Of a stretch of 64,000 bases of DNA, positions 35,424-44,388 are shown in pieces. Origin of the DNA: Bacillota bacterium (GTDB lineage Bacteria > Bacillota > Clostridia > Christensenellales > Aristaeellaceae); contig JAEWSC010000016.1 in assembly GCA_023398575.1 (NCBI GenBank), positions 43,219 through 107,218 of the forward strand, read 5' to 3'. A program made the position numbers and the translations under genes. How positions within the stretch are numbered: the stretch's first letter is position 1; every line of letters begins with the position of its first letter. The notes beneath the pieces were generated by a model. The model made no database searches and was not told the origin of the DNA. It saw only the letters and a program-made list of their open reading frames with translations.

Positions 35424-36536
35424 CTACCTTCCTTTCATAGCATTCGTTAGGCTCGGAATGGATGTGCCGAAAGTGACCTCCAATGCTTCCTTGCCGCTCT
35501 CATAGCTTTCGGTGATTTCTGTGATTCGAGAATCGATACGAATACCCCAGCGCTTGTTCACACAGGTTACGCGGTCACCTAGATCAAAGTCCTTTTTGTA
35601 GACCAGATTGGCATGCGTGTCAATGTGGCTGGAGAAGGATATGCTCTCCGTTTTCTGATCCAGCACCTGATGACCCCTTGCAGTCAAAAGTGCGAGATAC
35701 GTTTCCAGAGAGAGCTGCTGCTCCACGCCGTCCTCCATGTAGGAGCGGCTGATGCTGGAGGAGTCATCGAAATGCTCAATCCGATCAAGGCCGACATGGG
35801 TATCATCCGATACCTCCACCACTTGCCGGGCTTCCCCTTCAATTTCTTCGCCGCCTACATATGTAGCCGAAGCCATGTTTTCCACGCTGTGGGTATATTC
35901 TTGGGACAGGACATTATCAAAATCCGGAGAGAAGATGCATATGGAGTTTTCAGCCTGCCCTACGGTTCGATCTACACCTTTATAAACCCTGAAGAAATGT
36001 TTCTTTTGCTTTAGGTCGGTGATGATCTTGAACCCCAGCTTGGCCAGCTTTGCGCGTTCGGAGCAGGTGTCCAGGGCATTGCTATATGCATTGCAAACAC
36101 ACGCCACTGTTTCTGAAGAAAGATCGGACATGTCGGCCAAGAAGAGGTTCGGCACGAGCCTGCGCGGATCAGTAGGTGCGATCAAGTTTTCGAGTATGAT
36201 TCGAGCTAATAGATCATGCGTAGGTAATGTTGAAACGGTGCTACTGAGCAATAGACGATTTCCAATCCAATGGGTCAGGAATCTCCCTTGCACCTCAATC
36301 TGTTCCAGGCCGTTTTCATCCTTGGTAACAGTAAGATACCGCACCTGACCCATCTCATCCGTATCTTTCCGGGCGATGAGCAGGCCGTTTTGCAGGAGTG
36401 ACGCATGCCGAGAAGTCATAGGAACCAGCAGGCTGAATTCTCCGCATTCCCAGTACCGCCGTGTCCATATTAGTGCGCTGATTTCATCGATAATTCCCAG
36501 CAGTTCTAGTGATGTGTCATAGAGGTAAAGCTCCAT
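35424..36536 (-). CDS. Siphovirus Gp37-like tail-tip protein
   Basis: ATG 36536 follows AAAGGA; 370 residues. The start (YLYDTSLELLGIIDEISALI, WTRRYWECGEFSLLVP) and the middle block on CSERAKLAKLGFKI match the ReqiPepy6 Gp37-like domain family, the tail-tip or hub protein after Dit in many clostridial siphophages. The C-terminus (DLGDRVTCVNKRWGIRIDSR) resembles the hub proteins' LysM-like or OB end. It is separated from Dit by the nitroreductase cargo gene. Confidence 0.85.
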   Translation of the reverse strand: MELYLYDTSLELLGIIDEISALIWTRRYWECGEFSLLVPMTSRHASLLQNGLLIARKDTDEMGQVRYLTVTKDENGLEQIEVQGRFLTHWIGNRLLLSSTVSTLPTHDLLARIILENLIAPTDPRRLVPNLFLADMSDLSSETVACVCNAYSNALDTCSERAKLAKLGFKIITDLKQKKHFFRVYKGVDRTVGQAENSICIFSPDFDNVLSQEYTHSVENMASATYVGGEEIEGEARQVVEVSDDTHVGLDRIEHFDDSSSISRSYMEDGVEQQLSLETYLALLTARGHQVLDQKTESISFSSHIDTHANLVYKKDFDLGDRVTCVNKRWGIRIDSRITEITESYESGKEALEVTFGTSIPSLTNAMKGR

Positions 36537-36571
36537 GGATATTCCTTTCTTGTGAGGATCAAAACACATGC

Positions 36572-36602
36572 AAAAAGACCCATACCCTTCGGATATGGAT
36601 CA
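36572..36602 (-). terminator. Terminator after the nitroreductase cargo gene
   Basis: Minus-strand arms GATCCATA(T)CC and GGTATGGGTC with a GAAG loop are followed by TTTTTG. Confidence 0.7.
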
Positions 36603-36640
36603 TCGTTTAGGTGTGCAAAATAGACCTCCATCTATCTATG

Positions 36641-37177
36641 TCATGATTCAACAGTTCCTATGCCATTAAACCATGCTCGTTCATGAAATGCCTTCTTAGA
36701 TGGCCGAATAACTTCTTCGGCTGCATACCCAAGGGGAAGAAAGCAAACAAGCTCATAATCCGTCGGTACGCCAAGTACATCTGCCATTTTCCTGCCTATT
36801 TGGTCCTTATCCGTAATGTGCCCTTCAATCCAACAACTTGCCAATCCAAGCCCTGCGGCAGCAAGAAGCATGTTTTCAATGGTGGCGGAATAGTCCTGTA
36901 TGAAAAAACTACGGTCCCTGTATGCGATGATTTTTTGCGTCAACACACAGATCATCGTTGGCGCAGTCTCACAAATGGGCGGATGGATGAGTGCAATTAG
37001 TCGTTTGAGTAACAATGGATCATCCACTGCAATTAGGCTGGTTGTTTGCTTATTACACCCGGATGGCGCGGCAAGCCCTGCTTCCATTATTGATCTGAGG
37101 GCATCCCTGGAGACAGGTGTATTTTGAAACTTTCCTCGATAACTAACCCGCGCATGAATTGCATCATTTATATTCAT
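36641..37177 (-). CDS. Nitroreductase-family flavoprotein, phage cargo gene
   Basis: 178 residues from ATG 37177. It has the short nitroreductase layout: INDAIHARVSYRGK (FMN-contact Arg-Ser-like region), AAPSGCNKQTTSLIAVDD, a middle QDYSATIENMLLAAAGLGLASCWI block, and KKAFHERAWF at the C-terminus. It would use FMN and NAD(P)H to reduce nitro or quinone compounds in the cytoplasm. It sits inside the phage tail module between Dit and Gp37-like genes, with its own promoter and terminator. This is the classic lysogenic-conversion (moron) layout. Confidence 0.88.
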   Translation of the reverse strand: MNINDAIHARVSYRGKFQNTPVSRDALRSIMEAGLAAPSGCNKQTTSLIAVDDPLLLKRLIALIHPPICETAPTMICVLTQKIIAYRDRSFFIQDYSATIENMLLAAAGLGLASCWIEGHITDKDQIGRKMADVLGVPTDYELVCFLPLGYAAEEVIRPSKKAFHERAWFNGIGTVES

Positions 37178-37203
37178 TTGGCTGCCCCCTTATATATGGT
37201 TTT

Positions 37204-37232
37204 ATGTTATCGTTCCTTCAATTCGATGTCAA
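37204..37232 (-). promoter_or_regulatory. Promoter of the nitroreductase cargo gene
   Basis: Minus-strand TTGACA (37232-37227) and TAACAT (37209-37204) have 17-base spacing, 26 bases before the ATG. Confidence 0.6.
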
Positions 37233-37294
37233 GATATTGTTTGGCCTAGTTTGAGACGATAAAAGGCAATAAGAGATTTTATGACCTTCAAAAA

Positions 37295-38173
37295 CTACAC
37301 GCCTAAATAAAGATTGTTATGGAAGATAGCCGCTTCCAGATTCGATAATCCTTCCTCCGCATCGTATCGGATCAGATTGTCACCGGGAGCGAGCTGCAAA
37401 AAGGTACTGTCTACATCCACATACCGCAATGCGTCTGTGGTAACCCCATCTCGGTAAAGCTTAGCCCATTTATCCCCATACCCAGTGGATAACGTGAGAA
37501 TATCTCCTTCCTGAAGGGTAATGTTCAACTGTATAAATGCTAAGGTGTCCACAAGGGTAATGATCGGACGCACCACATCTCCCAGTGCCTGAAATTCGAT
37601 GCGTATACCTGTCCGGACGTCCCCGCCATTATATACATTGACAATCAGGCTGGGCTGTCGAAACCCAAGCTGCATGCCCGCTTCCGGTATCTCCACAGGA
37701 AACTCCAGGCTACCTATCCAGGCGGCAATATCGTCTCGCTTTTCCGCCACCTCCCGCCAGAAGGGATTCAGGCAGACCAACTGAACGGCAAAGGAAGCAT
37801 AGATGGAGCCGGCGGGCTTGGTAATCACCGGTGCGTTCACCGAGCGGCAGGAGATAACACGAGTAAAGCTGCCGAAAGTGTATGTCAATGTGGCCGGCAG
37901 TTGCGGATTGAGGATTCGGGCCAGTTTTCGGCGATAGGCGTGAAGCTTTACTGGATCACGTTCCCTGATGAAGCCCGAGATATCAACGTCCCGGCTTTCC
38001 AAACGGTTGGCCACAAATGTATCACCGTCTTGGCCCATGCTGTTGATGCTGTAAATAGTATTCCTTACATCTGAGATGCCCTCTACCGTCTGGCTGCAAT
38101 ACAGGGAGGCATGGGAAAACACCAAGCTTTCACCAAGAGAATTGGTGTAGGTTAAGACTTCGACGATTGGCAT
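37295..38173 (-). CDS. Phage distal tail protein (Dit-like)
   Basis: I use ATG 38173, preceded by AGAGGGAG; starts up to 38203 are possible. 292 residues. It is of the Sipho_tail/Dit type: N-terminal beta domain (VEVLTYTNSLGESLVFSHAS; TFVANRLESRDVDISGFI; LHAYRRKLARILNPQL) and a C-terminal galectin-like half (LIVNVYNGGDVRTGIRIEF; TLSTGYGDKWAKL). It forms the ring joining tail tube and tip. The expected order, tape measure then Dit, is kept except for the inserted transporter gene. Confidence 0.85.
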   Translation of the reverse strand: MPIVEVLTYTNSLGESLVFSHASLYCSQTVEGISDVRNTIYSINSMGQDGDTFVANRLESRDVDISGFIRERDPVKLHAYRRKLARILNPQLPATLTYTFGSFTRVISCRSVNAPVITKPAGSIYASFAVQLVCLNPFWREVAEKRDDIAAWIGSLEFPVEIPEAGMQLGFRQPSLIVNVYNGGDVRTGIRIEFQALGDVVRPIITLVDTLAFIQLNITLQEGDILTLSTGYGDKWAKLYRDGVTTDALRYVDVDSTFLQLAPGDNLIRYDAEEGLSNLEAAIFHNNLYLGV

Positions 38174-38201
38174 AACTCCCTCTACTGCAAAATGGAACAT
38201 C

Positions 38202-38231
38202 AAAAAAGCGCTTACTATGGAGTGAGCGCTT
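38202..38231 (-). terminator. Terminator after the AEC transporter cargo gene
   Basis: Minus-strand AAGCGCT and AGCGCTT arms (outer stem) with a partly paired loop are followed by TTTTTTG. Confidence 0.7.
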
Positions 38232-38315
38232 CTTGATGTGCCAGAATCAATCTATCATGTTTTCTAAAGTCTATCCGGGCAAAGCAGTGCGTATCATGAG
38301 CTAGTCTTACACCTA

Positions 38316-39245
38316 TTATGACAGTGAATATGCGGCAATGCCAATGAATAGCGCAATGGAGAGTAGTGTCTGCACAGAAAGGGTGGTGGAGATGTATTCT
38401 CCATTACCAGTTACATCAGCATATAGCGGAATAATGAATGGCGCAGGCATGCTATAAGCCAGCAGCATAGCAACAAATAACGGCTTTTCATAAGGGATGA
38501 TACTAAAAACGATTAGCGCACCAACCGTCAGCAAGGCATACATGACTGCAAGCCGTAAGCCTACGGTCTTTAACACCGGAGTGAGAAGTGATTTTTCGAA
38601 GCTCAGCTCATAGCCTACGATAATAAGTATGAGCGCGCTGGTTGGTGCTGCGATAAACCGTATCACATCATTTACAATCGCACCCACTGGAGATGACAAT
38701 ACCCACTTGCCAATACCCAGTATGCCCAATATTGCTCCCAATGTGATACAAACAAAGACCACATTGTGCAGCATGTTTTTGCCCAATGCCTTGATATCCA
38801 CTTTTTCGCCGCCGGTAGCTTTTAATGTCGCAAGAAAAACGGTAAAGGCACAAAATGTCTGACCGATATCCACCATGGCAAAAACATGCGTCTGTCCAGT
38901 ATACAAAAGGCCAAACAGCGCATATCCCAACATACCACCCTCAAAGTTGGTCACCAGAAACGGCAGGAATTTTCCATATGGTTTTACAAAGCGACGGAGA
39001 ACAAAACCCAGTATCAGCCCGATCACGCAGGAGAGAAATACCGTCGCGAATGTCAACGCGATCTTACCCGAATACTCGGCGGTGAAAAACGCGAAGAACA
39101 ATACCGCGGGCAGCGTCACATTCCCTACAACGGCCTTCAACCCAGCAAGTCCATCGGCGCTGAATATTTTCTTGCGCTTGCATAGGTAGCCCAGGCCAAA
39201 GGTGATCAAAACAGGAAGAGCCATTTGTAAAATAGATAGGAACAT
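38316..39245 (-). CDS. AEC-family (auxin efflux carrier-like) transporter, phage cargo gene
   Basis: 309 residues from ATG 39245 behind AAGGAGAAG. About ten membrane segments in two five-helix halves are seen. The first half has LPVLITFGLGYLCKRKKIF and LKAVVGNVTLPAVLFFAFF. The second half has VIRFIAAPTSALILIIVGYE and YSMPAPFIIPLYAD, the crossover motifs of the AEC family. Members export organic acids or other small anions. It lies between the tape measure and Dit genes, where no phage needs it, and carries its own terminator. A weak promoter (TTGCAC, CATGAT) can be proposed upstream. Confidence 0.88.
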   Translation of the reverse strand: MFLSILQMALPVLITFGLGYLCKRKKIFSADGLAGLKAVVGNVTLPAVLFFAFFTAEYSGKIALTFATVFLSCVIGLILGFVLRRFVKPYGKFLPFLVTNFEGGMLGYALFGLLYTGQTHVFAMVDIGQTFCAFTVFLATLKATGGEKVDIKALGKNMLHNVVFVCITLGAILGILGIGKWVLSSPVGAIVNDVIRFIAAPTSALILIIVGYELSFEKSLLTPVLKTVGLRLAVMYALLTVGALIVFSIIPYEKPLFVAMLLAYSMPAPFIIPLYADVTGNGEYISTTLSVQTLLSIALFIGIAAYSLS

Positions 39246-39396
39246 GATTACTTCTCCTTAAAAAAACTCTGGACAGAAGATCTCAAAGATAGCCTCCGAA
39301 CCCACATGACGATCAGTCGATGTTAGGTATCATGACTTGTCCAAAGATGAGTGCAATCATTGTAACGCTATCTATTGAATGAAACAAGACAAAAAA

Positions 39397-42300
39397 TCAT
39401 TGTCCCATGGCTCGAGCGATCTGCCGGAAGTTGCGTGCCGCTTCCCGCTGTTGGGCTACATAGCTGGTTTCCTTGGCATAGATGTTTTGCGTCACCTGAA
39501 CAGGGTGTGCTGCTTTATTTGCAGCACCGTTTTCTCGGATAGCAGCGGAAATAGCGTTCATCAGCATTTCTTCGCGAGTATTTTGTGTACGTTCAGCCTC
39601 AATCATAATCTCCCGCATTCCCTGTTTGAGCCGCTGGGACATTTCCTCCCAAAGTGTATTCAGTGGAAGGATGGCTTCTGGCCCGGCTTCTCCAACGCCT
39701 TGCAGACCGGCAGCCGTATTGAATATTGTGGGCTTTTGAAAGATGCCGCCCAAAGCGTTCCAGTTTAATGAAAGGGATGGAATGGAGATACCCCAGCCAA
39801 TTTCATTCCACTTGACGTCAATCTTGGGCAGTTTGAACTCTGGCAGCTTCCATTCAAAGTTGAACAGATTTTTGAACCACTCCACCTTTTCCGTAAGCCA
39901 TGTGCTCGCGGCATTAATGGGGTCTTTGAAAATACTGGTGATGCCATCCCAGGTACCTTTGACCCCGGTCTTAATGGCATCCCAGGCAGTAACAATGCCG
40001 GACTTTGCATCTTCAATGGCCTTCTTCACGCCACCGGCAATGCCGCCCCATGCGGTAGAAGCAGTCGTTTTGAAAGAATCCCATGCTGTGGAGATTCCGG
40101 TAGAGATTGTGCTCCAGGAAGATTGGATGCTGGATTTTGCACCATCCACAGCGCCTTTCACATTGGAGCATACAGTATTCCAGGCGGTGGTGGCGGTTGT
40201 TTTCACTGCATCCCATATACCGGTAACTGCTGATTTCACATTCTCCCAAGCTGTTGAGATCCATGCCTTGCCCGTTTCAACTGCCGTGCTAATATTGGTG
40301 CAGACAGTATTCCAAACGGTGGAGGCTGTCGTGGCCATGCCATTCCACAACTGAGAAATGGTTGCGCATATGCCATCCCAAGCATCTGAAGCCGCATTGG
40401 AGATGTCATCCCACAAGTCCGAAAAGAAGCCGGTCAGTGAATTCCAGATGGTTTGCGCAGTCGTACAAATACTGTTCCAGGTTTCACTTGCCCAGGTGGA
40501 GAAGCCAGTCCAGGCGGTAGCTGCCGCTGTTTTGATTCCTTCCCACAGGCCGGAGAAGATGGCACTCAGGTCAATGCCGAAGTTTTGAGCAATGGTGCAG
40601 ATCGATTCCCAGAATCCAGTAAAGAAGTTGCCAATGGCGGTGAACACATCCTGTACGACTGTCCAAAGAGAGGCAAATGCAGCTTTCATGGACTCCCAGG
40701 CTCCGGCAAAATCGCCCTGTAAAAGCGCAATGAGAGCGCTGAACAAGTTCATGATGAAATCTAATCCATTGACCACTGCGTCCACCATAGGACCAATGGC
40801 ATTCAGAATACCGTTAGCACTACTGACCACAACCGCGACCAAACCGCCGATCAGCACACCGATGCTGGTGATGATCGGTTCGAGGAGTTCCCATAGCCGG
40901 GTGAATACCTCCTGTACGGTCTGCCATAAACTGCCCAGGCTTGCTTTCACCGGTTCCATGCCAGCCTTGAGCTGCTCAAAGGTATTGGTAAACACCGCCC
41001 GGATATTTTCAAAGGCTGCCGTGATCTGTGCCCACAGGGCATCCATCTTCGCCCTGAATTCATCGTTGGTGGTATAGAGGGTATGAAAGATGGCAACCAG
41101 ACCGGCGACCACACCAATCAAGATAAGAACGGGACCGGCAAGCGTGGCCATTGTCGTGCCCAGCGCGCCGGTAGCGGCTTGCGCACCACCCAGCACCTTT
41201 GCCAAGGGAGCAATGATCTTCATGAAGGTACCAACGCCGGAAGTCAGCTTGCCCACCACAAACAGGACTGGTCCAGCAGCAGCAGCGATGGCGGCCAGCC
41301 GGATGATCATGTCCTGTGCTTCGGGAGACAGATTCATGAATTTGGCGGTTAATTCCGTGATCTTGTCTGCAATGGCCTTTATGTGAGGGGCTAGCCGCTC
41401 CCCAAAAGCGATAGCCAAACCCTCCACTGCAGATTCCAGGTTTCGGAAGGTACCGCCGATCCCACCTTCCATGGTCTGCGCCATAAGCTGGGCAGCACCG
41501 TCACTATCCGCAATATATCCGGAGAGCTCATCAAAACGCTCCCCGCAGTTGGCGAGGAGCGCAGTGGCTGATTTCAGGTCCACCTTGTTGAAGATGGTGC
41601 TTAGTACTTCTGTGCGCTTTTCCTGGGACATGGTGCCCAGGATGCCATTCAGGTCCTTGAAAATCTCGTTCATGGGCCGCATGTTGCCGTTGACATCAAA
41701 GGCATTTAGCCCTAGCTTTTTCATCTTCTTGGCAGCGACGTCCGTAGGGGCTGACAACGATAAGATCATGTTCCGAAGGGCTGTTCCGCCTTCCGCTCCC
41801 TTGATGCCGTTGTCCGCCAGGATGCCCAGTACCGTGTTCATTTCGACCACACCACCGGACAAGGTTTTGGCGGTACCGCCTACTGTCAAGATTGCTTCAC
41901 CCAACTGCGCTATATTGGAGTTCGACTTTTGTGCAGCCACAGCCATTTGATCCGTAAAGGTACCAAGCTGATTCATCTCCAGCCCCAAGGCGGACATGTT
42001 ATCAGTGACTAAATCGGATGCATAGGCCAAATCCAATCCACCGGCGGAAGCCAAGGAAAGCACCTGGGGTAAGGCCCTGATGGATTGATCTGCAGTATAT
42101 CCTGCTGCGGCCAGGTAATTCAATGCTTCCGCTGCCTGGGATGCAGAGAAAGGCGTTGTGGCGCCCATTTCCTTGGCAGCGGCAGTCAGCTTGACCAAAT
42201 CCGCTTCGCTGGCTTCCATCGTGGCCTGTACCTGACGCATGGAATCATCAAAATCGGTAAAGGTCTTGACACATGCGGTGCCCAAAGCCATCACAGGTGC

Positions 42301-42783
42301 GGTGACCTTCATGCTCATGGAGGTTCCGACTTCAGAGATCTTCGTGCCGATACTTTGAAGCCTAGAGCCTATATTGTCAAGGTTGACGCCAAGCTGGTAC
42401 CAGCCGTTCTGGTTCAGCTTGATTTGCTCATTGACCAGTTTTAAGGCCTGTTCGGTATGAGCGACCTTTTCTTTGGCTTCTTCCAGCTTTTGTGCCAGGT
42501 GCTGGGTTTCTTCCGCATCCTCGCCCTTGGCTGCCTTTGAGGCTTCATATGCCTTTTCCAGTTGGGCAACCTTTTCCTTTTGCAGGCCAAGGCGCTCTGA
42601 TAGCGTATCAGCGGAGGCCTTCAGCTTCTCCGTTACCTTGTCAAAATCGGTGAGTCCGGTGGCAGAGGATTGGAACTGCTTTTGAACCTTGGTCATCTGG
42701 GATTCAAAGCGAGAAAGCGCATCGTCAAACTTTGAGGAATCCAATGATAAGCGGACTATCAGGTCTCCCAATTCCTTTGCCAC
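39397..42783 (-). CDS. Phage tail tape measure protein
   Basis: I favour GTG 42783, nine bases after AGGAGG; ATG 42789 is only three bases from that site. About 1128 residues. N-terminal 120 residues are coiled coil (FDKVTEKLKASADTLSERLG). Residues 165-460 are the TP901-type conserved domain (MSMKVTAPVMALGTACVKTF; MGATTPFSASQAAEALNYLA; EGGTALRNMILSLSAPTD). Hydrophobic segments follow, then a long stretch of 11-residue repeats with regular Trp (WNSICTTAQTIWNSL, WDGICATISQLWNGM). Its length sets tail length and it passes into the host membrane. Reading frame intact. Confidence 0.95.
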   Translation of the reverse strand: MAKELGDLIVRLSLDSSKFDDALSRFESQMTKVQKQFQSSATGLTDFDKVTEKLKASADTLSERLGLQKEKVAQLEKAYEASKAAKGEDAEETQHLAQKLEEAKEKVAHTEQALKLVNEQIKLNQNGWYQLGVNLDNIGSRLQSIGTKISEVGTSMSMKVTAPVMALGTACVKTFTDFDDSMRQVQATMEASEADLVKLTAAAKEMGATTPFSASQAAEALNYLAAAGYTADQSIRALPQVLSLASAGGLDLAYASDLVTDNMSALGLEMNQLGTFTDQMAVAAQKSNSNIAQLGEAILTVGGTAKTLSGGVVEMNTVLGILADNGIKGAEGGTALRNMILSLSAPTDVAAKKMKKLGLNAFDVNGNMRPMNEIFKDLNGILGTMSQEKRTEVLSTIFNKVDLKSATALLANCGERFDELSGYIADSDGAAQLMAQTMEGGIGGTFRNLESAVEGLAIAFGERLAPHIKAIADKITELTAKFMNLSPEAQDMIIRLAAIAAAAGPVLFVVGKLTSGVGTFMKIIAPLAKVLGGAQAATGALGTTMATLAGPVLILIGVVAGLVAIFHTLYTTNDEFRAKMDALWAQITAAFENIRAVFTNTFEQLKAGMEPVKASLGSLWQTVQEVFTRLWELLEPIITSIGVLIGGLVAVVVSSANGILNAIGPMVDAVVNGLDFIMNLFSALIALLQGDFAGAWESMKAAFASLWTVVQDVFTAIGNFFTGFWESICTIAQNFGIDLSAIFSGLWEGIKTAAATAWTGFSTWASETWNSICTTAQTIWNSLTGFFSDLWDDISNAASDAWDGICATISQLWNGMATTASTVWNTVCTNISTAVETGKAWISTAWENVKSAVTGIWDAVKTTATTAWNTVCSNVKGAVDGAKSSIQSSWSTISTGISTAWDSFKTTASTAWGGIAGGVKKAIEDAKSGIVTAWDAIKTGVKGTWDGITSIFKDPINAASTWLTEKVEWFKNLFNFEWKLPEFKLPKIDVKWNEIGWGISIPSLSLNWNALGGIFQKPTIFNTAAGLQGVGEAGPEAILPLNTLWEEMSQRLKQGMREIMIEAERTQNTREEMLMNAISAAIRENGAANKAAHPVQVTQNIYAKETSYVAQQREAARNFRQIARAMGQ

Positions 42784-42804
42784 GGACATCACCTCCTTTG
42801 CTTA

Positions 42805-43005
42805 TCAAGGTTCATGCCGGGATGTGCCCATGGTGGACTGCATCCGGCAATGCAATGAAAAAAGCGCTTGCAGCTTACGAAGCGTGCAGCGCCAAAAAAT
42901 GCTTTCAGGCATGTGGAGAATCACTGTGCCGATGTAGTACAGCGTCACCCAGTCCAGATTTTCTTCTGTATCGGGGGAGGCCGCATCGGCAAAGGAATCC
43001 CACAA
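42805..43005 (-). CDS. Second tail-assembly chaperone frame (gpT-like)
   Basis: Sixty-six residues from TTG 43005, which lacks a good ribosome site. The frame is open further upstream in the -1 register of the gpG-like gene, across its stop codon (PSLKALWDSF). The sequence WVTLYYIGTVILHMPESIFW and the following CTLRKLQALFSLH are like the downstream halves of tail-chaperone pairs in siphophages, which are usually made as a frameshift fusion. It lies between gpG and the tape measure, as expected. No classical slippery heptamer was found. Confidence 0.65.
   Translation of the reverse strand: MWDSFADAASPDTEENLDWVTLYYIGTVILHMPESIFWRCTLRKLQALFSLHCRMQSTMGTSRHEP
42858..42892 (-). terminator. T-tailed hairpin inside the gpT-like frame
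   Basis: Three paired blocks (GCGC, TGCA, GCTT with AAGC, TGCA, GCGC) around an ACG loop are followed on the minus strand by TTTTTT. It lies within coding sequence. Confidence 0.5.
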
Positions 43006-43010
43006 TGCCT

Positions 43011-43355
43011 TTAGTGAGGGTCGGCAGTAATAGCCTCCTGAACTTGGCTAACTTCATCCTGGGGCATGGCTTCCATGAGGGCTTTGGAGATGCTATCCAT
43101 GACCGTTTCCAAATTTTCTAAGGTGACCATGCCTCCAACCTGCCGCTCAGTGAGGGTGGCATCTTCATGCAAAAGGCCTGCCCATAGCAATGTGCGGGCT
43201 GCTTTCATGCTACCGCCCTGCATGGCGTTGAAGGCCTTTTCCATGTTCCCATACTTCTCTTCCAATTCAGAGAAGGCATTCAGGTCAAACTTCAGCGTAC
43301 GAGGCCGGTCAAGTTGAAGGGGTACCGCTATTTCTTTCACATCACGCAATGCCAT
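43011..43355 (-). CDS. Tail assembly chaperone (gpG-like)
   Basis: ATG 43355 behind GGAGA; 114 residues, acidic C-terminus. The sequence (VPLQLDRPRTLKFDLNAFSE, LEEKYGNMEKAFNAM, AARTLLWAGLLHEDATLTER) is of the phage tail-chaperone type that precedes the tape measure gene in siphophages. It keeps the tape measure soluble while the tube polymerises. Its stop lies a few bases before the gpT-like TTG, and that frame overlaps it in -1. Confidence 0.82.
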   Translation of the reverse strand: MALRDVKEIAVPLQLDRPRTLKFDLNAFSELEEKYGNMEKAFNAMQGGSMKAARTLLWAGLLHEDATLTERQVGGMVTLENLETVMDSISKALMEAMPQDEVSQVQEAITADPH

Positions 43356-43388
43356 ATCATATCTCCTTTATCTTAGTATGTCTGGTGC

Positions 43389-43970
43389 TCATACCTCAGG
43401 ATCGGGCTCCGCAGGGGGCGTGTTGGGGTATACCGACTTGAACCAGAAGTCTGCACCGGTAAAGCCGGCATCTCCGCTGTCGGCGATGACTTGCCATTCA
43501 CCGTCATAATCCCTACGCACAAAGGTGCCGCTGAGCTTTGCGTTGCGCCAGGAGGCAGCATCTGTGGCGGTGGCGTATTCATCCTGTACAAGACCGAACT
43601 TGCCTTTGTACAGCCAGACAAAACGGAAGCGTCCCGGGCTGGGCTGAGACATAAAGCCAATGGCCAGATAAGGTGGCTCATCTGTGGCCTTCATGGTCAT
43701 AACCCCATCCAGATAGGTGTGGCCCAATAAGGTTGCCTGAGCCTGCAAGGGGAGGGTGGCCAATTCCAGTTCTACGGATATATCCCCCAAGTTATTGGCG
43801 ATATCGAAAACAGTATCATCCGCCCAGAGCTTCTCCTGATTGGATGTCGGGGAGATTTTAGCGCTGATGGCTCCCACCAAGGGCTTAGGGGTTGCGTATT
43901 CCACACCAATGGCTGTATCATTGGTGAGCAGCGCATAATGTATGTTCCGAAGAGATTGTCGTTGCGACAT
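43389..43970 (-). CDS. Major tail tube protein
   Basis: ATG 43970 lies behind AGGAGGAAAT; 193 residues. It has the Phi13-type tail tube pattern: YALLTNDTAIGVEYATPKPL, NQEKLWADDTVFDIANNLGD, ISVELELATLPLQAQATLLG, and later FVWLYKGKFGLVQDEYAT and SGTFVRRDYDGEWQVIADSG. It polymerises around the tape measure protein into the tail tube. It sits between the tail-completion protein and the chaperones as in related phages. Confidence 0.9.
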   Translation of the reverse strand: MSQRQSLRNIHYALLTNDTAIGVEYATPKPLVGAISAKISPTSNQEKLWADDTVFDIANNLGDISVELELATLPLQAQATLLGHTYLDGVMTMKATDEPPYLAIGFMSQPSPGRFRFVWLYKGKFGLVQDEYATATDAASWRNAKLSGTFVRRDYDGEWQVIADSGDAGFTGADFWFKSVYPNTPPAEPDPEV

Positions 43971-43984
43971 ATTTCCTCCTTTGT

Positions 43985-44380
43985 TTAGTCCCAAGTGGTG
44001 GGAAGCAGTTCTGTTATTTCATAGGAAGTGGATTTTACATAAACGTCCAACTCAGGCAGATAACCATCCTCCACCTGGCTATCACGTTTGAAACCCAGAT
44101 TCCGCATGGCGTCATGTAAGGCACTGTTGATCGGGTAAAGAATGTTTTCCCGGGCGTAGATATCCAGCCGAAAGCGGATACGCTCATCCAGAGGTACGTC
44201 ATCCGCAAATCGTGTATATTCCCGGTCATCTTCCAGGACAATCAGCCTGGGAAAGACATCTGCTTCCGGAGATAAAAGCTGATAAATGGCCGGGTTCCCA
44301 TAGGGGTCAACGGCCAAAAGAAAAACAAGCCGCTGGTTTCCCAGCAGCTTGCCCACCAAGATAGATGCGTCCAGGGGCAT
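43985..44380 (-). CDS. Tail completion/neck protein
   Basis: 131 residues from ATG 44380, two bases after AAAGGAGG. The sequence ILVGKLLGNQRLVFLLAVDP, then PLDERIRFRLDIYARENILY and a YLPELDVYVKSTSYEI end fits the small neck or tail-terminator proteins found between the HK97-gp10-like gene and the tail tube. No enzyme motif is present. Codons 10-22 form a strong T-tailed hairpin (44316-44351). Confidence 0.7.
   Translation of the reverse strand: MPLDASILVGKLLGNQRLVFLLAVDPYGNPAIYQLLSPEADVFPRLIVLEDDREYTRFADDVPLDERIRFRLDIYARENILYPINSALHDAMRNLGFKRDSQVEDGYLPELDVYVKSTSYEITELLPTTWD
44316..44351 (-). terminator. Eleven-pair T-tailed hairpin inside a coding sequence
   Basis: On the minus strand CAAGCTGCTGG and CCAGCGGCTTG pair in all 11 positions (one G-T) around a GAAA loop, followed by TTTTTCTTTT. 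It has every mark of an intrinsic terminator yet lies near the start of the neck-protein gene. Confidence 0.55.
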
Positions 44381-44388
44381 TGCCTCCT

